From NCBI GenBank assembly GCA_013284265.1, contig JABTBR010000031.1, positions 1 through 64,000 on the forward strand: a stretch of 64,000 nt of DNA. The letters run 5' to 3'. This document shows, piece after piece, positions 45,070 through 54,235 of the stretch (positions within the stretch are counted from its first letter, which is position 1; every line of letters starts with the position of its first letter). Source of the DNA: Oxalobacteraceae bacterium (GTDB lineage: Bacteria; Pseudomonadota; Gammaproteobacteria; Burkholderiales; Burkholderiaceae_D). The notes under the pieces are model-generated. The model was not told the origin of the DNA. It saw only the letters and a list, made by a program, of their open reading frames with translations, and ran no database searches. The translations under genes were made by a program, and so were the position numbers.

Positions 45070-45171
45070 AAAACCCACGGCGTAACTCTAGGGTCTGACC
45101 CAGGGTCCGGATAGGGGCTATGCCCCGCCGGTCCCGACGGGACCGGCCCCCGGCTCTTTGCCGTGGGTTTT
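45070..45171. repeat. Dispersed structured repeat, copy 4 (inside the tld cluster)
   Basis: Same order and orientation as copy 3, with the GC variant of the long stem (CCGGTCCC/GGGACCGG) and loop changes. It separates tldE from the second tldD and starts 9 bp after the tldE stop codon, so it is transcribed within the cluster if read-through occurs. Confidence 0.87.
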
Positions 45172-45261
45172 GGGCGGATGCCGGCGGCCCGTACGCCTAG
45201 CTAAGACTCCGATATTTAGCGGTGGGTTTTTACAATTCAATAAGTAGCAACAGGAGTAGCC

Positions 45262-46899
45262 GTGGAACGACGTTCTTTTCTTAAAGTGAGTGCAGCAGCG
45301 GGCGGTGCGCTGCTGGTGCCGGTGTTCGGCAATGCCATCGCGGCCGAGGAGCTGCTCAAGCCCGTGGCCCTGCAGTTCAAGAAGGCGCTGGCCGATGTGG
45401 CGCTGAACGCCGCCACCAAGGCCGGCGCCAGCTACTGCGATGTGCGCATCGGCCGCTATCTGAATCAGTTCATCACCACGCGCGACCTGCATGTGGAAAA
45501 CATCGTCAACACCGAATCGAGCGGCATCGGCGTGCGCGTGATCGCCGGCGGCGCCTATGGCTTCTGCTCGACCAATGTGATGACGCCGGATGCCGTGGCC
45601 GACGCCGCGCGCCAGGCGGTGGCCATTGCCAAGGCCAACGCGCGCCTGCAAACCGAGCCGGTTCAGCTGGCGCCGCAAAAAGGCCTGGGCGAGGTGGCCT
45701 GGGCCACGCCTTTCACCAAGGACTGGCGCGCCGTTCCCATCAAGGACAAGGCGGACATGCTGATCGCCGCCAACCAGGCTGGCCTGGACGCGGGCGCGAG
45801 CTTCATGCGCTCGCTGCTATTCCAGGTGAACCAGCAAAAATACTTCGCCTCCACCGACGGCTCCTACATCGATCAGGATATCCATCGCCTGTGGTCGCCG
45901 CTGACGGCCACCGCCGTCGACAAGGCCAGCAACCGCTTCCGCACCCGCGATGGCCTGTCCTCGCCGGCCAGCATGGGTTTTGAATTCTTCGACGCCAAAC
46001 CCGAACACAAGATCCGTGCCGCCGGCGGCGTGGCCACGCTGTACAAGGGCGGCTACGACCTGATCGAGGACGCGCGCGCGGCCGGACGCCAGGCACGCGA
46101 CAAGCTCAGTGCCAAGACAGTGGAGCCGGGCAAATACGATCTGGTGCTCAGTCCCGAACATCTGTTCCTGACCATCCACGAATCGGTGGGCCATGCGACG
46201 GAACTGGACCGCGTGCTGGGCTACGAAGCCAACTACGCCGGCACCAGCTTCGCCACGCTGGATAAATGGCAAAGCAAGAACTTCAAATACGGCTCCGATC
46301 TGGTGAATATCGTGGCCGACAAGACCGCACCCGGATCGCTGGCCTGGGTGGGCTATGACGACGAGGGCGTGCCCGCCAAGCGCTGGGACCTGATCCGCAA
46401 GGGCGTGCTGGTCAACTACCAGGCCACGCGCGATCAGGCCCACATCATCGGCGAGAAGGAATCGCATGGCTGCTCGTATGCCGATAGCTGGAGCAGCGTG
46501 CAGTTCCAGCGCATGCCGAATGTGTCGCTGGAAGCGGGCAAGGCGCGGCTGACGCCGGACGAGATGATCAGGGACGTCAAGAAGGGCATCTACATTCTGG
46601 GCCGGGGTTCGTACTCGATCGACCAGCAGCGCTATAACTTCCAGTTCGGCGGCCAGTTGTATTACGAGATCAAGAACGGCAAAATTGTCGGACAGGTCGA
46701 GGATGTGGCCTATCAGTCCAACACCCAGGAATTCTGGAACGCCTGCTCGGCCCTGTGCGATGAACGCGACTGGCGCATGGGCGGCTCCTTCTTCGATGGC
46801 AAGGGCCAGCCCAGTCAGGTCAGTGCGGTGTCGCATGGCTCCAGTACCACCCGCTTTAACGGCATCAATGTGATCAACGTCGCCCGCAAGATAGGCTAG
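45262..46899 (+). CDS. tldD: Tat-exported TldD-type metalloprotease, paralogue 2
   Basis: This 545-residue second TldD has a classic twin-arginine signal (MERRSFLKVSAAAGGALLV, cut near AIA-AEE) and the same zinc motif HESVGH at 306-311. Length is identical to paralogue 1. Differences cluster in the middle (for example EFFDAKPEHKIRAAGGVATLY here, YEYLDARPEDKVKAAGGVCTLY there). Translation starts at a GTG (45262) with CAGGAG 5 bases upstream. The DUF4159 gene follows by 9 bp, so this copy leads the MoxR/DUF58 block. With only one tldE present, two alternative TldD-TldE pairs or a mixed complex are possible. Confidence 0.93.
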   Translation: MERRSFLKVSAAAGGALLVPVFGNAIAAEELLKPVALQFKKALADVALNAATKAGASYCDVRIGRYLNQFITTRDLHVENIVNTESSGIGVRVIAGGAYGFCSTNVMTPDAVADAARQAVAIAKANARLQTEPVQLAPQKGLGEVAWATPFTKDWRAVPIKDKADMLIAANQAGLDAGASFMRSLLFQVNQQKYFASTDGSYIDQDIHRLWSPLTATAVDKASNRFRTRDGLSSPASMGFEFFDAKPEHKIRAAGGVATLYKGGYDLIEDARAAGRQARDKLSAKTVEPGKYDLVLSPEHLFLTIHESVGHATELDRVLGYEANYAGTSFATLDKWQSKNFKYGSDLVNIVADKTAPGSLAWVGYDDEGVPAKRWDLIRKGVLVNYQATRDQAHIIGEKESHGCSYADSWSSVQFQRMPNVSLEAGKARLTPDEMIRDVKKGIYILGRGSYSIDQQRYNFQFGGQLYYEIKNGKIVGQVEDVAYQSNTQEFWNACSALCDERDWRMGGSFFDGKGQPSQVSAVSHGSSTTRFNGINVINVARKIG

Positions 46900-46908
46900 G
46901 GCGGCGCC

Positions 46909-47529
46909 ATGCCCGCTTACGACTTCTACTTTACCCGGATCAGTTACGAGTCGGGCGACTGGGACGTGGATATCCGCATGCCCAGCAATGTGCTTAACTC
47001 GCTGGTGGAATACACCACCTTGCGGGTCGATCCGGTGGAACGTATCGTGGCGCTGGCCGATCCAAAAATGCTGGAGGCGCCGTTCTGCTATTTCGCCGGC
47101 CACAAGCTGGTGCAGTTCAGCGCCGCCGAGCGGCGCAATCTGGAACGCTACGTCAAGGGCGGCGGCTTTCTGTTCGTGGACGACTGCAACCACGACATCG
47201 ACGGCCTGTTCGCCAAGTCGTTCGAGGCCGAACTGGCGCGTATCTTCGGCCCCAAGGCGCTGCACAAGATCCCCAACAATCATCCGCTGTATTCGAGCTT
47301 CTTCAAGTTCGACGGGCCGCCGAACACCAGCGTGGAACTGAACGGCTGGGGCGACGACCTGGTACACGAATACCTGAAGGCGATCGAAGTGGGCGGGCGG
47401 GTGCGCCTGTTGTACAGCAACAAGGACTACGGCTGCGAGTGGGATTATGACTTCCGCAACAAGCGCTGGCTGGTGGTCGACAATACCCGCTTTGCGGTCA
47501 ATATCATTCAATATGCACTGGGAGCCTGA
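46909..47529 (+). CDS. DUF4159 domain protein
   Basis: This 206-residue protein fits DUF4159 throughout: a YFTRISYESGDWDVDI start, APFCYFAGHKLVQFS, GGGFLFVDDCNHDIDG (about 83-98), HPLYSSFF and the C-terminal LLYSNKDYGCEW. No signal peptide or membrane segment is seen. The fold is thought to resemble glutamine-amidotransferase/ThuA-like proteins, without a known activity. DUF4159 genes often accompany MoxR-type ATPases and BatA-like membrane proteins, as here. It lies 9 bp after the second tldD and 2 bp before moxR. Confidence 0.9.
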   Translation: MPAYDFYFTRISYESGDWDVDIRMPSNVLNSLVEYTTLRVDPVERIVALADPKMLEAPFCYFAGHKLVQFSAAERRNLERYVKGGGFLFVDDCNHDIDGLFAKSFEAELARIFGPKALHKIPNNHPLYSSFFKFDGPPNTSVELNGWGDDLVHEYLKAIEVGGRVRLLYSNKDYGCEWDYDFRNKRWLVVDNTRFAVNIIQYALGA

Positions 47530-47531
47530 TC

Positions 47532-48536
47532 GTGGTTGAATCTGATGTCCTGTCCTGGAGCGAGGATGAAGTAGGGGCGCTGGGCGCGCGCGTGGCGGCG
47601 CTCAAGGCCAGCATGGCCAAGGTAATTATCGGCCAGGAGAATGTGGTCGATTCGCTCATCATCTGTTTGCTGGCCGGCGGCCATGCGCTGGTCGAAGGCG
47701 TGCCTGGACTGGGCAAGACGCTGCTGGTGAAGTCGCTGGCGCAGGCTACCGATATGCAGTTCCGGCGCGTGCAGTTCACGCCCGACCTGATGCCGTCCGA
47801 TATCGTCGGCACCGAGATTCTGGAAGAGGATACGGCCACCCGCAAGCGCGAGTTCCGCTTCCAGCAAGGGCCGGTATTCACCCAGGTGCTGCTGGCCGAC
47901 GAGATCAATCGTGCCCCACCCAAGACCCAGTCGGCGCTGCTCGAAGCGATGCAGGAGCGCTGCGTCACCTTCGCGGGGCAGACGCACCGGCTGCCGTGCC
48001 CCTTCTTTGTGCTGGCCACGCAAAATCCGATCGAGCAGGCAGGCACCTATCCGCTGCCGGAGGCGCAGCTGGACCGTTTCCTGCTGCGCATCGACGTCGG
48101 CTATCCGAGCGAGGCGGAGGAAATCGCCATGGTGTCGGCCACCACCCATGCGGGCCTGGCCGACGCCGAGCCGGTGATGGATGTGGCCACGCTGCTGCGG
48201 CTGCAAACGCTGGTGCGCGATATCCAGATCGGCAACCACCTGCTGACGTATGCGACGCGGCTGGTGCGCGCCACCCGCCCGGACGGCAGCCCGGTGCCCA
48301 GCGTGCGCAAGCATGTGGGCTGGGGCGCGGGTCCGCGCGCCGGGCAGGCGCTGGTGCTGGCGTCCAAGGCGCGCGCCCTGATGCAGGGCCGGCTGGCCGT
48401 CACGCGCGAGGATATCGGCGCGATGCTGCTGCCGGTGCTGGCGCACCGGGTGCTGCGCAATTTCGAAGCGGAGGCCGATGGCGTGGCCATCGCCGACATC
48501 CTGCTGGCGCTGCGCGAGCATGTGCGGCCGGACTGA
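47532..48536 (+). CDS. MoxR family AAA+ ATPase
   Basis: This 334-residue AAA+ protein has Walker A GVPGLGKTLL (about 56-65), Walker B VLLADEINRAPPKTQ (about 119-133), the sensor ATQNP near 160 and the MoxR-type C-terminal lid. MoxR ATPases act as chaperones, usually with VWA or DUF58 partners, inserting metals or remodelling protein complexes. It starts with GTG (47532), with GGGAG 7 bases upstream. The DUF58 gene follows in 12 bp, the usual partner order. Confidence 0.95.
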   Translation: MVESDVLSWSEDEVGALGARVAALKASMAKVIIGQENVVDSLIICLLAGGHALVEGVPGLGKTLLVKSLAQATDMQFRRVQFTPDLMPSDIVGTEILEEDTATRKREFRFQQGPVFTQVLLADEINRAPPKTQSALLEAMQERCVTFAGQTHRLPCPFFVLATQNPIEQAGTYPLPEAQLDRFLLRIDVGYPSEAEEIAMVSATTHAGLADAEPVMDVATLLRLQTLVRDIQIGNHLLTYATRLVRATRPDGSPVPSVRKHVGWGAGPRAGQALVLASKARALMQGRLAVTREDIGAMLLPVLAHRVLRNFEAEADGVAIADILLALREHVRPD

Positions 48537-48548
48537 ATCGGCTAGCCG

Positions 48549-49463
48549 ATGACACAGCAACCGCGCCTGAGCAATGCCGCCCTGGCGGCCCATACCGGCG
48601 ATCTGGATCTGGTGATCCGGCACGTGCTGGCGGGCCTGGGCCATGGCATGCATGCGGGCCGCGAGCGCGGCGCCGGGGTGGAGTTCTCGGAATACCGCGC
48701 TTATGCGCCAGGCGATGAGTGGCGCCGGGTGGACTGGAAGCTGCTGGCCCGCGCCGACCGCTACTATGTACGCGAGGCGGAGCGCGACAGCCATGTCGCG
48801 GTCTGGCTGTGGCTGGACGCGAGTGCGTCGATGGCCGAGGCCAGCCACGACATCCCTGCCATCGACAAGCTGTGGTTTGCGCGGCTCATGCTGGGCTGTA
48901 TCGCGGCCATCGCGCAGCGCCAGGGCGATGCTTTCGGCTTGCTGGTGTGCGGCGGCGGCAAGGTGGAGTTCACCCCGGCGGCGCGCGGGCCGCGCCAGCT
49001 GCAAAGGGTGCTGGCGCGGCTGTCGCGTGCCCAGGCCGGCGGCGCGCTGCCGGATGCGCAGACGCTCAAGCCGCATCTGCATATGGCCCGCGCACCGGCC
49101 CTGGTGTTCGCGGTGGGCGACTTTCTGGAGTGGCCGTCCGCCCTGTCCGAGGCGCTGCTACGCCTGCGCCGCCTGCGGCATGATGTGCGTCTGCTGGCCT
49201 TGCACACGCAGGCCGAGCTGGATGCCAGCTTCAAGGCGGGAATCAGCTATCGCGATCCGGAGCAGGGTGCGGCGGTGCAGGTGCACAGTCTGAACAACGC
49301 TGGCCGCGCCATCTACCGGCAGCGCTTGAGCGAACATTTTGCGGCGCTGACGCGCCACTGCCGCCAGCACGATATCGTCAGCCACGAGGCCTGCATCGAG
49401 CAGCCGCTGGGCGCGGCGCTGAGGGACTGGCTGCGGCTGGCGGGGGCGCGTGCGCGATGCTGA
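48549..49463 (+). CDS. DUF58 (VWA-like) protein
   Basis: The 304-residue product shows the DUF58 signature RGAGVEFSEYRAYAPGDEWR followed by RVDWKLLAR (about 40-69), and a VWA-type metal-site motif DASASM at about 91-96 (DxSxS). No membrane segment is seen, so it is cytoplasmic or peripheral. It is expected to be the adaptor through which MoxR acts on the membrane proteins encoded downstream. Its 3' end overlaps the BatA-like gene by 7 bases. Confidence 0.93.
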   Translation: MTQQPRLSNAALAAHTGDLDLVIRHVLAGLGHGMHAGRERGAGVEFSEYRAYAPGDEWRRVDWKLLARADRYYVREAERDSHVAVWLWLDASASMAEASHDIPAIDKLWFARLMLGCIAAIAQRQGDAFGLLVCGGGKVEFTPAARGPRQLQRVLARLSRAQAGGALPDAQTLKPHLHMARAPALVFAVGDFLEWPSALSEALLRLRRLRHDVRLLALHTQAELDASFKAGISYRDPEQGAAVQVHSLNNAGRAIYRQRLSEHFAALTRHCRQHDIVSHEACIEQPLGAALRDWLRLAGARARC

Positions 49464-50512
49464 GCAGTTTGCCTTTTTGGTGGCTGGCCTTGCCGGTGCT
49501 GCTGCTGCCGGTCTGGTGGCACCGCCGCAAGCGCGAACGGCGCGATGCGTTGCCGCTGGCGACCGCGCGCTTCCTGCCATCCACCGCGCCCGCGCAAATG
49601 CGGGTGTGGCGCTGGCGCGAACCGCTGCTATTGCTGCTGCGCTGCCTGTTGCTGGCGGCGGCCATCGCCTGGCTGGCCGCTACCATCTTCCCCTGGCGCG
49701 GCGATACCGTGCTGGTGGACGCCGACGCCGACCAGGGTTGGGTAACACAGCAAATCGCCGCCGCCGGTTTTACTGGCGCCGCACGCGCCGGTCTGCCTGC
49801 CGATGTATGGCCATGGCTGGCCGCCAACGAAAGGGAATGGCGCAGCGGAGCGCGCTTTCTGGTGCTGGCCCGCGATGGCAAGCTTGCCATGCCGGCGCAC
49901 CCGCCGCAGCTGGCGCACGGGCTGGAGCTGCGCGTGCAGCCGCCCGCCGCGGCAGGGGCGGTGGAGGCGCCGTCGTCGTCTGTCACGGAGCATCGCGTGG
50001 CGCTGGCGGCATCGCCTGAAAAAATCGCCGCGTGGCGGGCCTTGTTCCGCGCGTTTGAAGCGGCGGGCGGTGCCAGCAGCCGCTATGTGCTGCTCGACGC
50101 CCCCGACGCCGCAACGGAGCTGGCGGTATGGGACTTGCCGGCGTCACCGCCAGCGGCCTGGCGCGCACCGCTGTGGTGGCTGGGATCGAACGTCAGCGCG
50201 CCTGAGCTGGCAAATGCCGCCAGCGTGTCCATCAACGGCCTGACGATCAGGTACGCGGACAGTCCGCGTGGCCGCATGTGGGCTTCCGCCAGTTGGCCGC
50301 CGCAGGATGCGGAAGGGGCGGGCGCGCTGTACCAAAGCTGGAAGGCACTGCACGGTACCCCACCCGCGTATGCGGCGCCTGCGCAAGCATTCGCCGCCGC
50401 CGGACATGCCAGTGCATCTACATCGAACACGCGCGCTTCGCACTGGCTGGACTGGTTGCTGCTTGGATTATTCACGCTGGAACGGATCGCGACGCATGCA
50501 CGGCGCCACTGA
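49457..50512 (+). CDS. BatA N-terminal-domain membrane protein
   Basis: The 351-residue protein starts with the aerotolerance/BatA N-terminal module: a first helix (FWWLALPVLLLPVWW, about 7-21), the basic RRKRERRDALPLATARFLP segment and a second helix (about 56-77). A soluble region of about 240 residues follows, predicted periplasmic, without the VWA motif of full BatA. A final helix (about 328-343, HWLDWLLLGLFTLE) closes it. It overlaps both neighbouring genes (7 and 17 bases), so translation is coupled. Expected partner of the DUF58/MoxR pair. Confidence 0.85.
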   Translation: MLSSLPFWWLALPVLLLPVWWHRRKRERRDALPLATARFLPSTAPAQMRVWRWREPLLLLLRCLLLAAAIAWLAATIFPWRGDTVLVDADADQGWVTQQIAAAGFTGAARAGLPADVWPWLAANEREWRSGARFLVLARDGKLAMPAHPPQLAHGLELRVQPPAAAGAVEAPSSSVTEHRVALAASPEKIAAWRALFRAFEAAGGASSRYVLLDAPDAATELAVWDLPASPPAAWRAPLWWLGSNVSAPELANAASVSINGLTIRYADSPRGRMWASASWPPQDAEGAGALYQSWKALHGTPPAYAAPAQAFAAAGHASASTSNTRASHWLDWLLLGLFTLERIATHARRH

Positions 50513-52559
50513 TACCCTGCGCTCGCGCATCTACCAGGCGGTCCTGCGCCGGCGTGTTCCGCTTTGGCTGACGACTCTGCTGCCCTTGCTGCTGGCGGCG
50601 CTGCTGCTGCCCGGTGCGCGTGCGCCGCTGTGCGCCGCCGCGGTGCTCGTCCTGGGAGGCGCGGCTTACGATCTGTGGCGCTGGCGCCGGCGCGTGTCCT
50701 CGGAATGGGCCAGTTGGGTCGATGCCGCCGTGCCAGCGCTGGAGGACAGCAGCGCCTTGCTGGATATCGATCCCGCCACACCGATCGCGCACCTGCAACG
50801 CCAGCGTTTGCAGGCCCGCCTGCTGCTGGTGCTGGAGCAGGCCGACTACCGTGCCATTGCCCGCGCCCGCGTGCGTCTGAACAAGTGGAACCTGGCGCCG
50901 CTGCTATTGAGCCTGGGCGCTGTCGCCATCGCCGCTGCCTGGGCGACGGTGCCGCCGCCTTCCGCCGCCGGTCTGGCGAAGGTGGACGGGAAAGCCATCC
51001 GCCCCATCGCCGCCGGTGAAGTCTATTTGCGCGTGCAACCACCTGCCTACACTGGCGTAGCGGCTTTCGACACGGTCGCGCGCGACATCAGCGTGCCGCA
51101 ATACTCGCGGCTGCGCTGGTGCGTGCGCGAGACAAATGGTGTGGCGCCGTCGGTGGAGCTGGGCGACGGCCAGGTGCTGCCGGTGACGCCGGACTGCGCC
51201 ACCCTGCGCGCCGATGAATCGCTGTTCTGGCGCCTGCGCGGGCAGGGCGGCAAGCGCTACAAGGTAGGGGTGCGGCCGGACGAGCCGCCGCGGGTGGACA
51301 TTCTGGCCCCGCGCGAGCTCATTGAGCTGCTGCGCGGCGACGCCCAAGGCGTGCAACTGTCGGTCAGCGTCAAGGATGATTACGCGGTCGCGCGCGCCAG
51401 CCTGCATTTGACGCTGGCACGCGGCAGCGGCGAGAACATCCGCTTCAGCGACCGCGAAATGCCGTTGCCGCAGTCGGCCGATCCGCGCACACGCCAGTGG
51501 CAGAAGCAGTGGACGCTGGCGGAACTGGGCATGGAGCCGGGCGACGAGTTGTATTTCTTCGTGCGCGCCAGCGACAACGCGCCGGATCATCCCCACAGCA
51601 CCCAGTCGCCCACCTACACGCTGCGCCTGCCGGGACCTGCCGGCGACAGCCTGGATGCGTCGGCCTTGCCATCGCTGGGCAAGCCGGAAAACCTGCGCAG
51701 CCAGCGCCAGATCATCATCGACACCGAGCAACTGCTGGCCGATATGCGGGGCAGGCCGACACTGCCGGCTGCCATCGTGCGCGAGCGCAGCGAAGGCATC
51801 GCCGCCGATCAGGCCCAGCTGCGGCTGCGCTATGGCCAGTTCCTGGGCGAGGAATCGACCCTGTTCGGCGACGAACACGGGGCCGGGAATGCGCATGAGG
51901 GCGAGCGTGGCGACGCCCGCGGCGGCAAGGCACAAGGCGGCGAGGCCGGCATCGTCGCCGCGTTCGGCCATGCCCACGATCAGCAAGACAATGCCACCAT
52001 CTTCGACCCGCAAACCAAGGCCGTGCTCAAGCGCGCGCTGTCGGCCATGTGGGATGCGGAAAAAGCGCTGCGCGCCATCACTCCCGCCGGCGCGCTGGCG
52101 CCGGAACACAAGGCGCTGGTGGCCATCAAGGAATTGCAGCAGGCCGAACGCGTCTATCTGCACCGCACTGCCTTCCCGCCGCCCGCGCTGAAGGAAGAGA
52201 AGCGCATGAGCGGCGACCTGGCCGGCGCGCAGAGCTACCAGCGTCCGCAAGGCGCACCGCGCGAACTGGCCGCGCCGGAAGTGCGCGATCTGCTGCGGGC
52301 GCTGGCGCAGGATGGCCCCTTGCCCGCCCTGTGGAGCAAGACGGCGCGCGCCAGCATCGGTGACAGGCTGCGCGATCCGGAGCAGAAGCTGGCCGCCCAG
52401 CGCGCGGTGCAGGACGTGCAGGATGGCTGCGCCAGCTGCCGTGGCGTACTGCGCGCCTGGCTGCGCGCCACGCTGGAAGAGGCGCCGGTGCTGCTGCAAG
52501 CCCGTCCCGAAATCGACACGGCCTTCCGCCAGCGCTGGCGCGGCAAGGAGCAGCCGTGA
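50496..52559 (+). CDS. Large membrane-anchored protein, DUF4175-like
   Basis: This 687-residue protein has two N-terminal membrane helices (about 22-58) and a third (about 128-150, LLLSLGAVAIAAAWATV). A large periplasmic part follows, with a beta-rich region (about 165-350) and a long charged helical region with a Gly/Glu/His stretch (about 465-490). The layout resembles DUF4175-type proteins found beside MoxR/DUF58 genes; this match is by architecture and is not certain. There are no catalytic motifs. The ATG at 50496 overlaps the previous gene by 17 bases; the stop overlaps the next start (ATGA-type, 4 bases). Confidence 0.7.
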   Translation: MHGATDTLRSRIYQAVLRRRVPLWLTTLLPLLLAALLLPGARAPLCAAAVLVLGGAAYDLWRWRRRVSSEWASWVDAAVPALEDSSALLDIDPATPIAHLQRQRLQARLLLVLEQADYRAIARARVRLNKWNLAPLLLSLGAVAIAAAWATVPPPSAAGLAKVDGKAIRPIAAGEVYLRVQPPAYTGVAAFDTVARDISVPQYSRLRWCVRETNGVAPSVELGDGQVLPVTPDCATLRADESLFWRLRGQGGKRYKVGVRPDEPPRVDILAPRELIELLRGDAQGVQLSVSVKDDYAVARASLHLTLARGSGENIRFSDREMPLPQSADPRTRQWQKQWTLAELGMEPGDELYFFVRASDNAPDHPHSTQSPTYTLRLPGPAGDSLDASALPSLGKPENLRSQRQIIIDTEQLLADMRGRPTLPAAIVRERSEGIAADQAQLRLRYGQFLGEESTLFGDEHGAGNAHEGERGDARGGKAQGGEAGIVAAFGHAHDQQDNATIFDPQTKAVLKRALSAMWDAEKALRAITPAGALAPEHKALVAIKELQQAERVYLHRTAFPPPALKEEKRMSGDLAGAQSYQRPQGAPRELAAPEVRDLLRALAQDGPLPALWSKTARASIGDRLRDPEQKLAAQRAVQDVQDGCASCRGVLRAWLRATLEEAPVLLQARPEIDTAFRQRWRGKEQP

Positions 52560-54178
52560 TGATCGGTATCGCGGTGTTGATCGTCGGCGCCCTCAGTGCG
52601 CTGATGTATGGCTACCGGCGCCGCTGGCTGGACGCGCTGCTGGTGGCCGTTGCGGCGCTGGCGCTGGCCGCCATGCTGGCCGGATTGCAGCGCTCCCCCG
52701 AGCCGGCCGAGGCCCAGCTACTGGACACCAGCGGCGGCGCCGGATTGGATAACGGCGCGCTGGCCGATCTGTCCCATGCCCGCGCGATCAGCTTGCGCGG
52801 CGACGGCCTGCGCGAGGCCGAGTGGCGTGATCTGCCGGCGCGTCCCTTGACATGGAAGCCGGACGCCGGTGCCGAACTGCTATGGCTGGACTTTCCCCGC
52901 TCGCTGGCGCTGGGCCGCGTGTTCCGGCTGGACGTGCGGCGCGGCCAGCCGCGGTCCGGCTGGCGCCTGCAACTGCTGGCGGAAAACCAGCAGGTGCTGG
53001 CCGAGACTGCGGCAGCGGGCAGTACCGATGTGTTGTCGCTGCAGTGGATTCCTCCGTTGGCGGAGCGGCTGCTGTTGCAGGCGCGCCTGCTCGACGCGGG
53101 CGGCAAGACGATCGCGCAGGGGCCGCTGCCGCTGGAGGTGCGGGAAGCACTGCCGCTGCACATCGAAGGCCGCTTCGGCGCCCCATCCTTCGACGTGCGC
53201 GCGCTGAACCAATTGCTGGCCGACGGCAATGCGATTCTGGATTGGCAGCTCACGCTGGGCAAAGCCATTGCCCGCCGCGAGACGGCGCGCGCCGAACTGG
53301 GCGAGCCGCATGCGCTGCTGGCCGATGCGGCATATGTCGAGCAGCTGGCGCCTGCTGCACGCGCGGCGCTATTGGCACGGGTGGCGCGCGGCTTGCCGTT
53401 GATTGTGCTGGGCGCGAATGCGAGCGATGCCGCGTTCTGGCAGCGTGAAATGGCTTTGCACTTGCAGCCGCAATCGGCTACTGCGGAACAGGATGACTTG
53501 CGCCAGTTCGGCAGCGGTACAGCGGCGATGGCGTTGACGCCGGCAAGCCTGCAAGCTGTGGCGTCACCGGCAGGCGCCTCACAGCCTGGGCACTGGAGCG
53601 TACAGGCGCGCGACCAGCGCCGTCAGCCCTGGCTATGGCAACGCCCTTGGCAGCAAGGCCGGATTGTGTGGATAGGTGTGAGCGACTGGCACAAATACGC
53701 GATCAGCGCGCCCCAGACACTGGCACAGTGGTGGCAGGAAGCCCTGGACCATGCCGGTGTGGCCAGTGTGGAGAAATTCAGCTGGCGCCTGAGCGATCCG
53801 ATGCCGCTGCCCGCTCTGCGCACTACCTTGTGTGCACAGGGGGCCCTGGCGGGCGCGGAGCTCGTGCTGGCAGGCGCGCATACCATGCGCTGGCAGGCGC
53901 GTGCCGACCAGGCCGACGCCGCATGCGTGGCGCTGTGGCCCGCACAGCCCGGATGGCTGACCCATGCCAGCCAGGGGCAAGGCGCCAGCACCTATGTGTA
54001 TGCGCGCGGCGACTGGCCAGCCTGGCAGCGCGCGCTGCGGCGCGACGCCACCGCCCGCTATGCCGCCCGCACGCCGGTCAGCGCGCCGGAGCCGCCATCG
54101 CAGCCAGTTCCGGCATGGCCCTTCGGCCTGCTGTTTGGCCTGTGCATGCTGGGCCTGTGGTGGCGCGAACAGCGCTGA
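52556..54178 (+). CDS. Membrane protein at the end of the MoxR/DUF58 block
   Basis: The 540-residue product has two N-terminal helices (about 2-20 and 26-44) and one C-terminal helix (about 519-537, WPFGLLFGLCMLGLWW). Between them is a periplasmic region containing a possible glutamine-amidotransferase-like Rossmann part (about 200-390, including LPLIVLGANASDAAF and RIVWIGVSDWHKY). I do not recognise a named family. Similar proteins with end-capping helices are common as the last gene in BatA/DUF4159 clusters. A 15-bp hairpin follows, marking the operon end. Confidence 0.65.
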   Translation: MMIGIAVLIVGALSALMYGYRRRWLDALLVAVAALALAAMLAGLQRSPEPAEAQLLDTSGGAGLDNGALADLSHARAISLRGDGLREAEWRDLPARPLTWKPDAGAELLWLDFPRSLALGRVFRLDVRRGQPRSGWRLQLLAENQQVLAETAAAGSTDVLSLQWIPPLAERLLLQARLLDAGGKTIAQGPLPLEVREALPLHIEGRFGAPSFDVRALNQLLADGNAILDWQLTLGKAIARRETARAELGEPHALLADAAYVEQLAPAARAALLARVARGLPLIVLGANASDAAFWQREMALHLQPQSATAEQDDLRQFGSGTAAMALTPASLQAVASPAGASQPGHWSVQARDQRRQPWLWQRPWQQGRIVWIGVSDWHKYAISAPQTLAQWWQEALDHAGVASVEKFSWRLSDPMPLPALRTTLCAQGALAGAELVLAGAHTMRWQARADQADAACVALWPAQPGWLTHASQGQGASTYVYARGDWPAWQRALRRDATARYAARTPVSAPEPPSQPVPAWPFGLLFGLCMLGLWWREQR

Positions 54179-54195
54179 AGCGGGCCGCTATCATT

Positions 54196-54229
54196 CGTGT
54201 GCGGCGTCCCGTCCGGGACACCGCACACG
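54196..54229. terminator. Hairpin terminator after the MoxR/DUF58 block
   Basis: A 15-bp stem with one mismatch (CGTGTGCGGCGTCCC against GGGACACCGCACACG) and a 4-base loop lies between convergent genes. There is no T-run, so the strength is uncertain. Confidence 0.6.
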
Positions 54230-54235
54230 CCCTGA

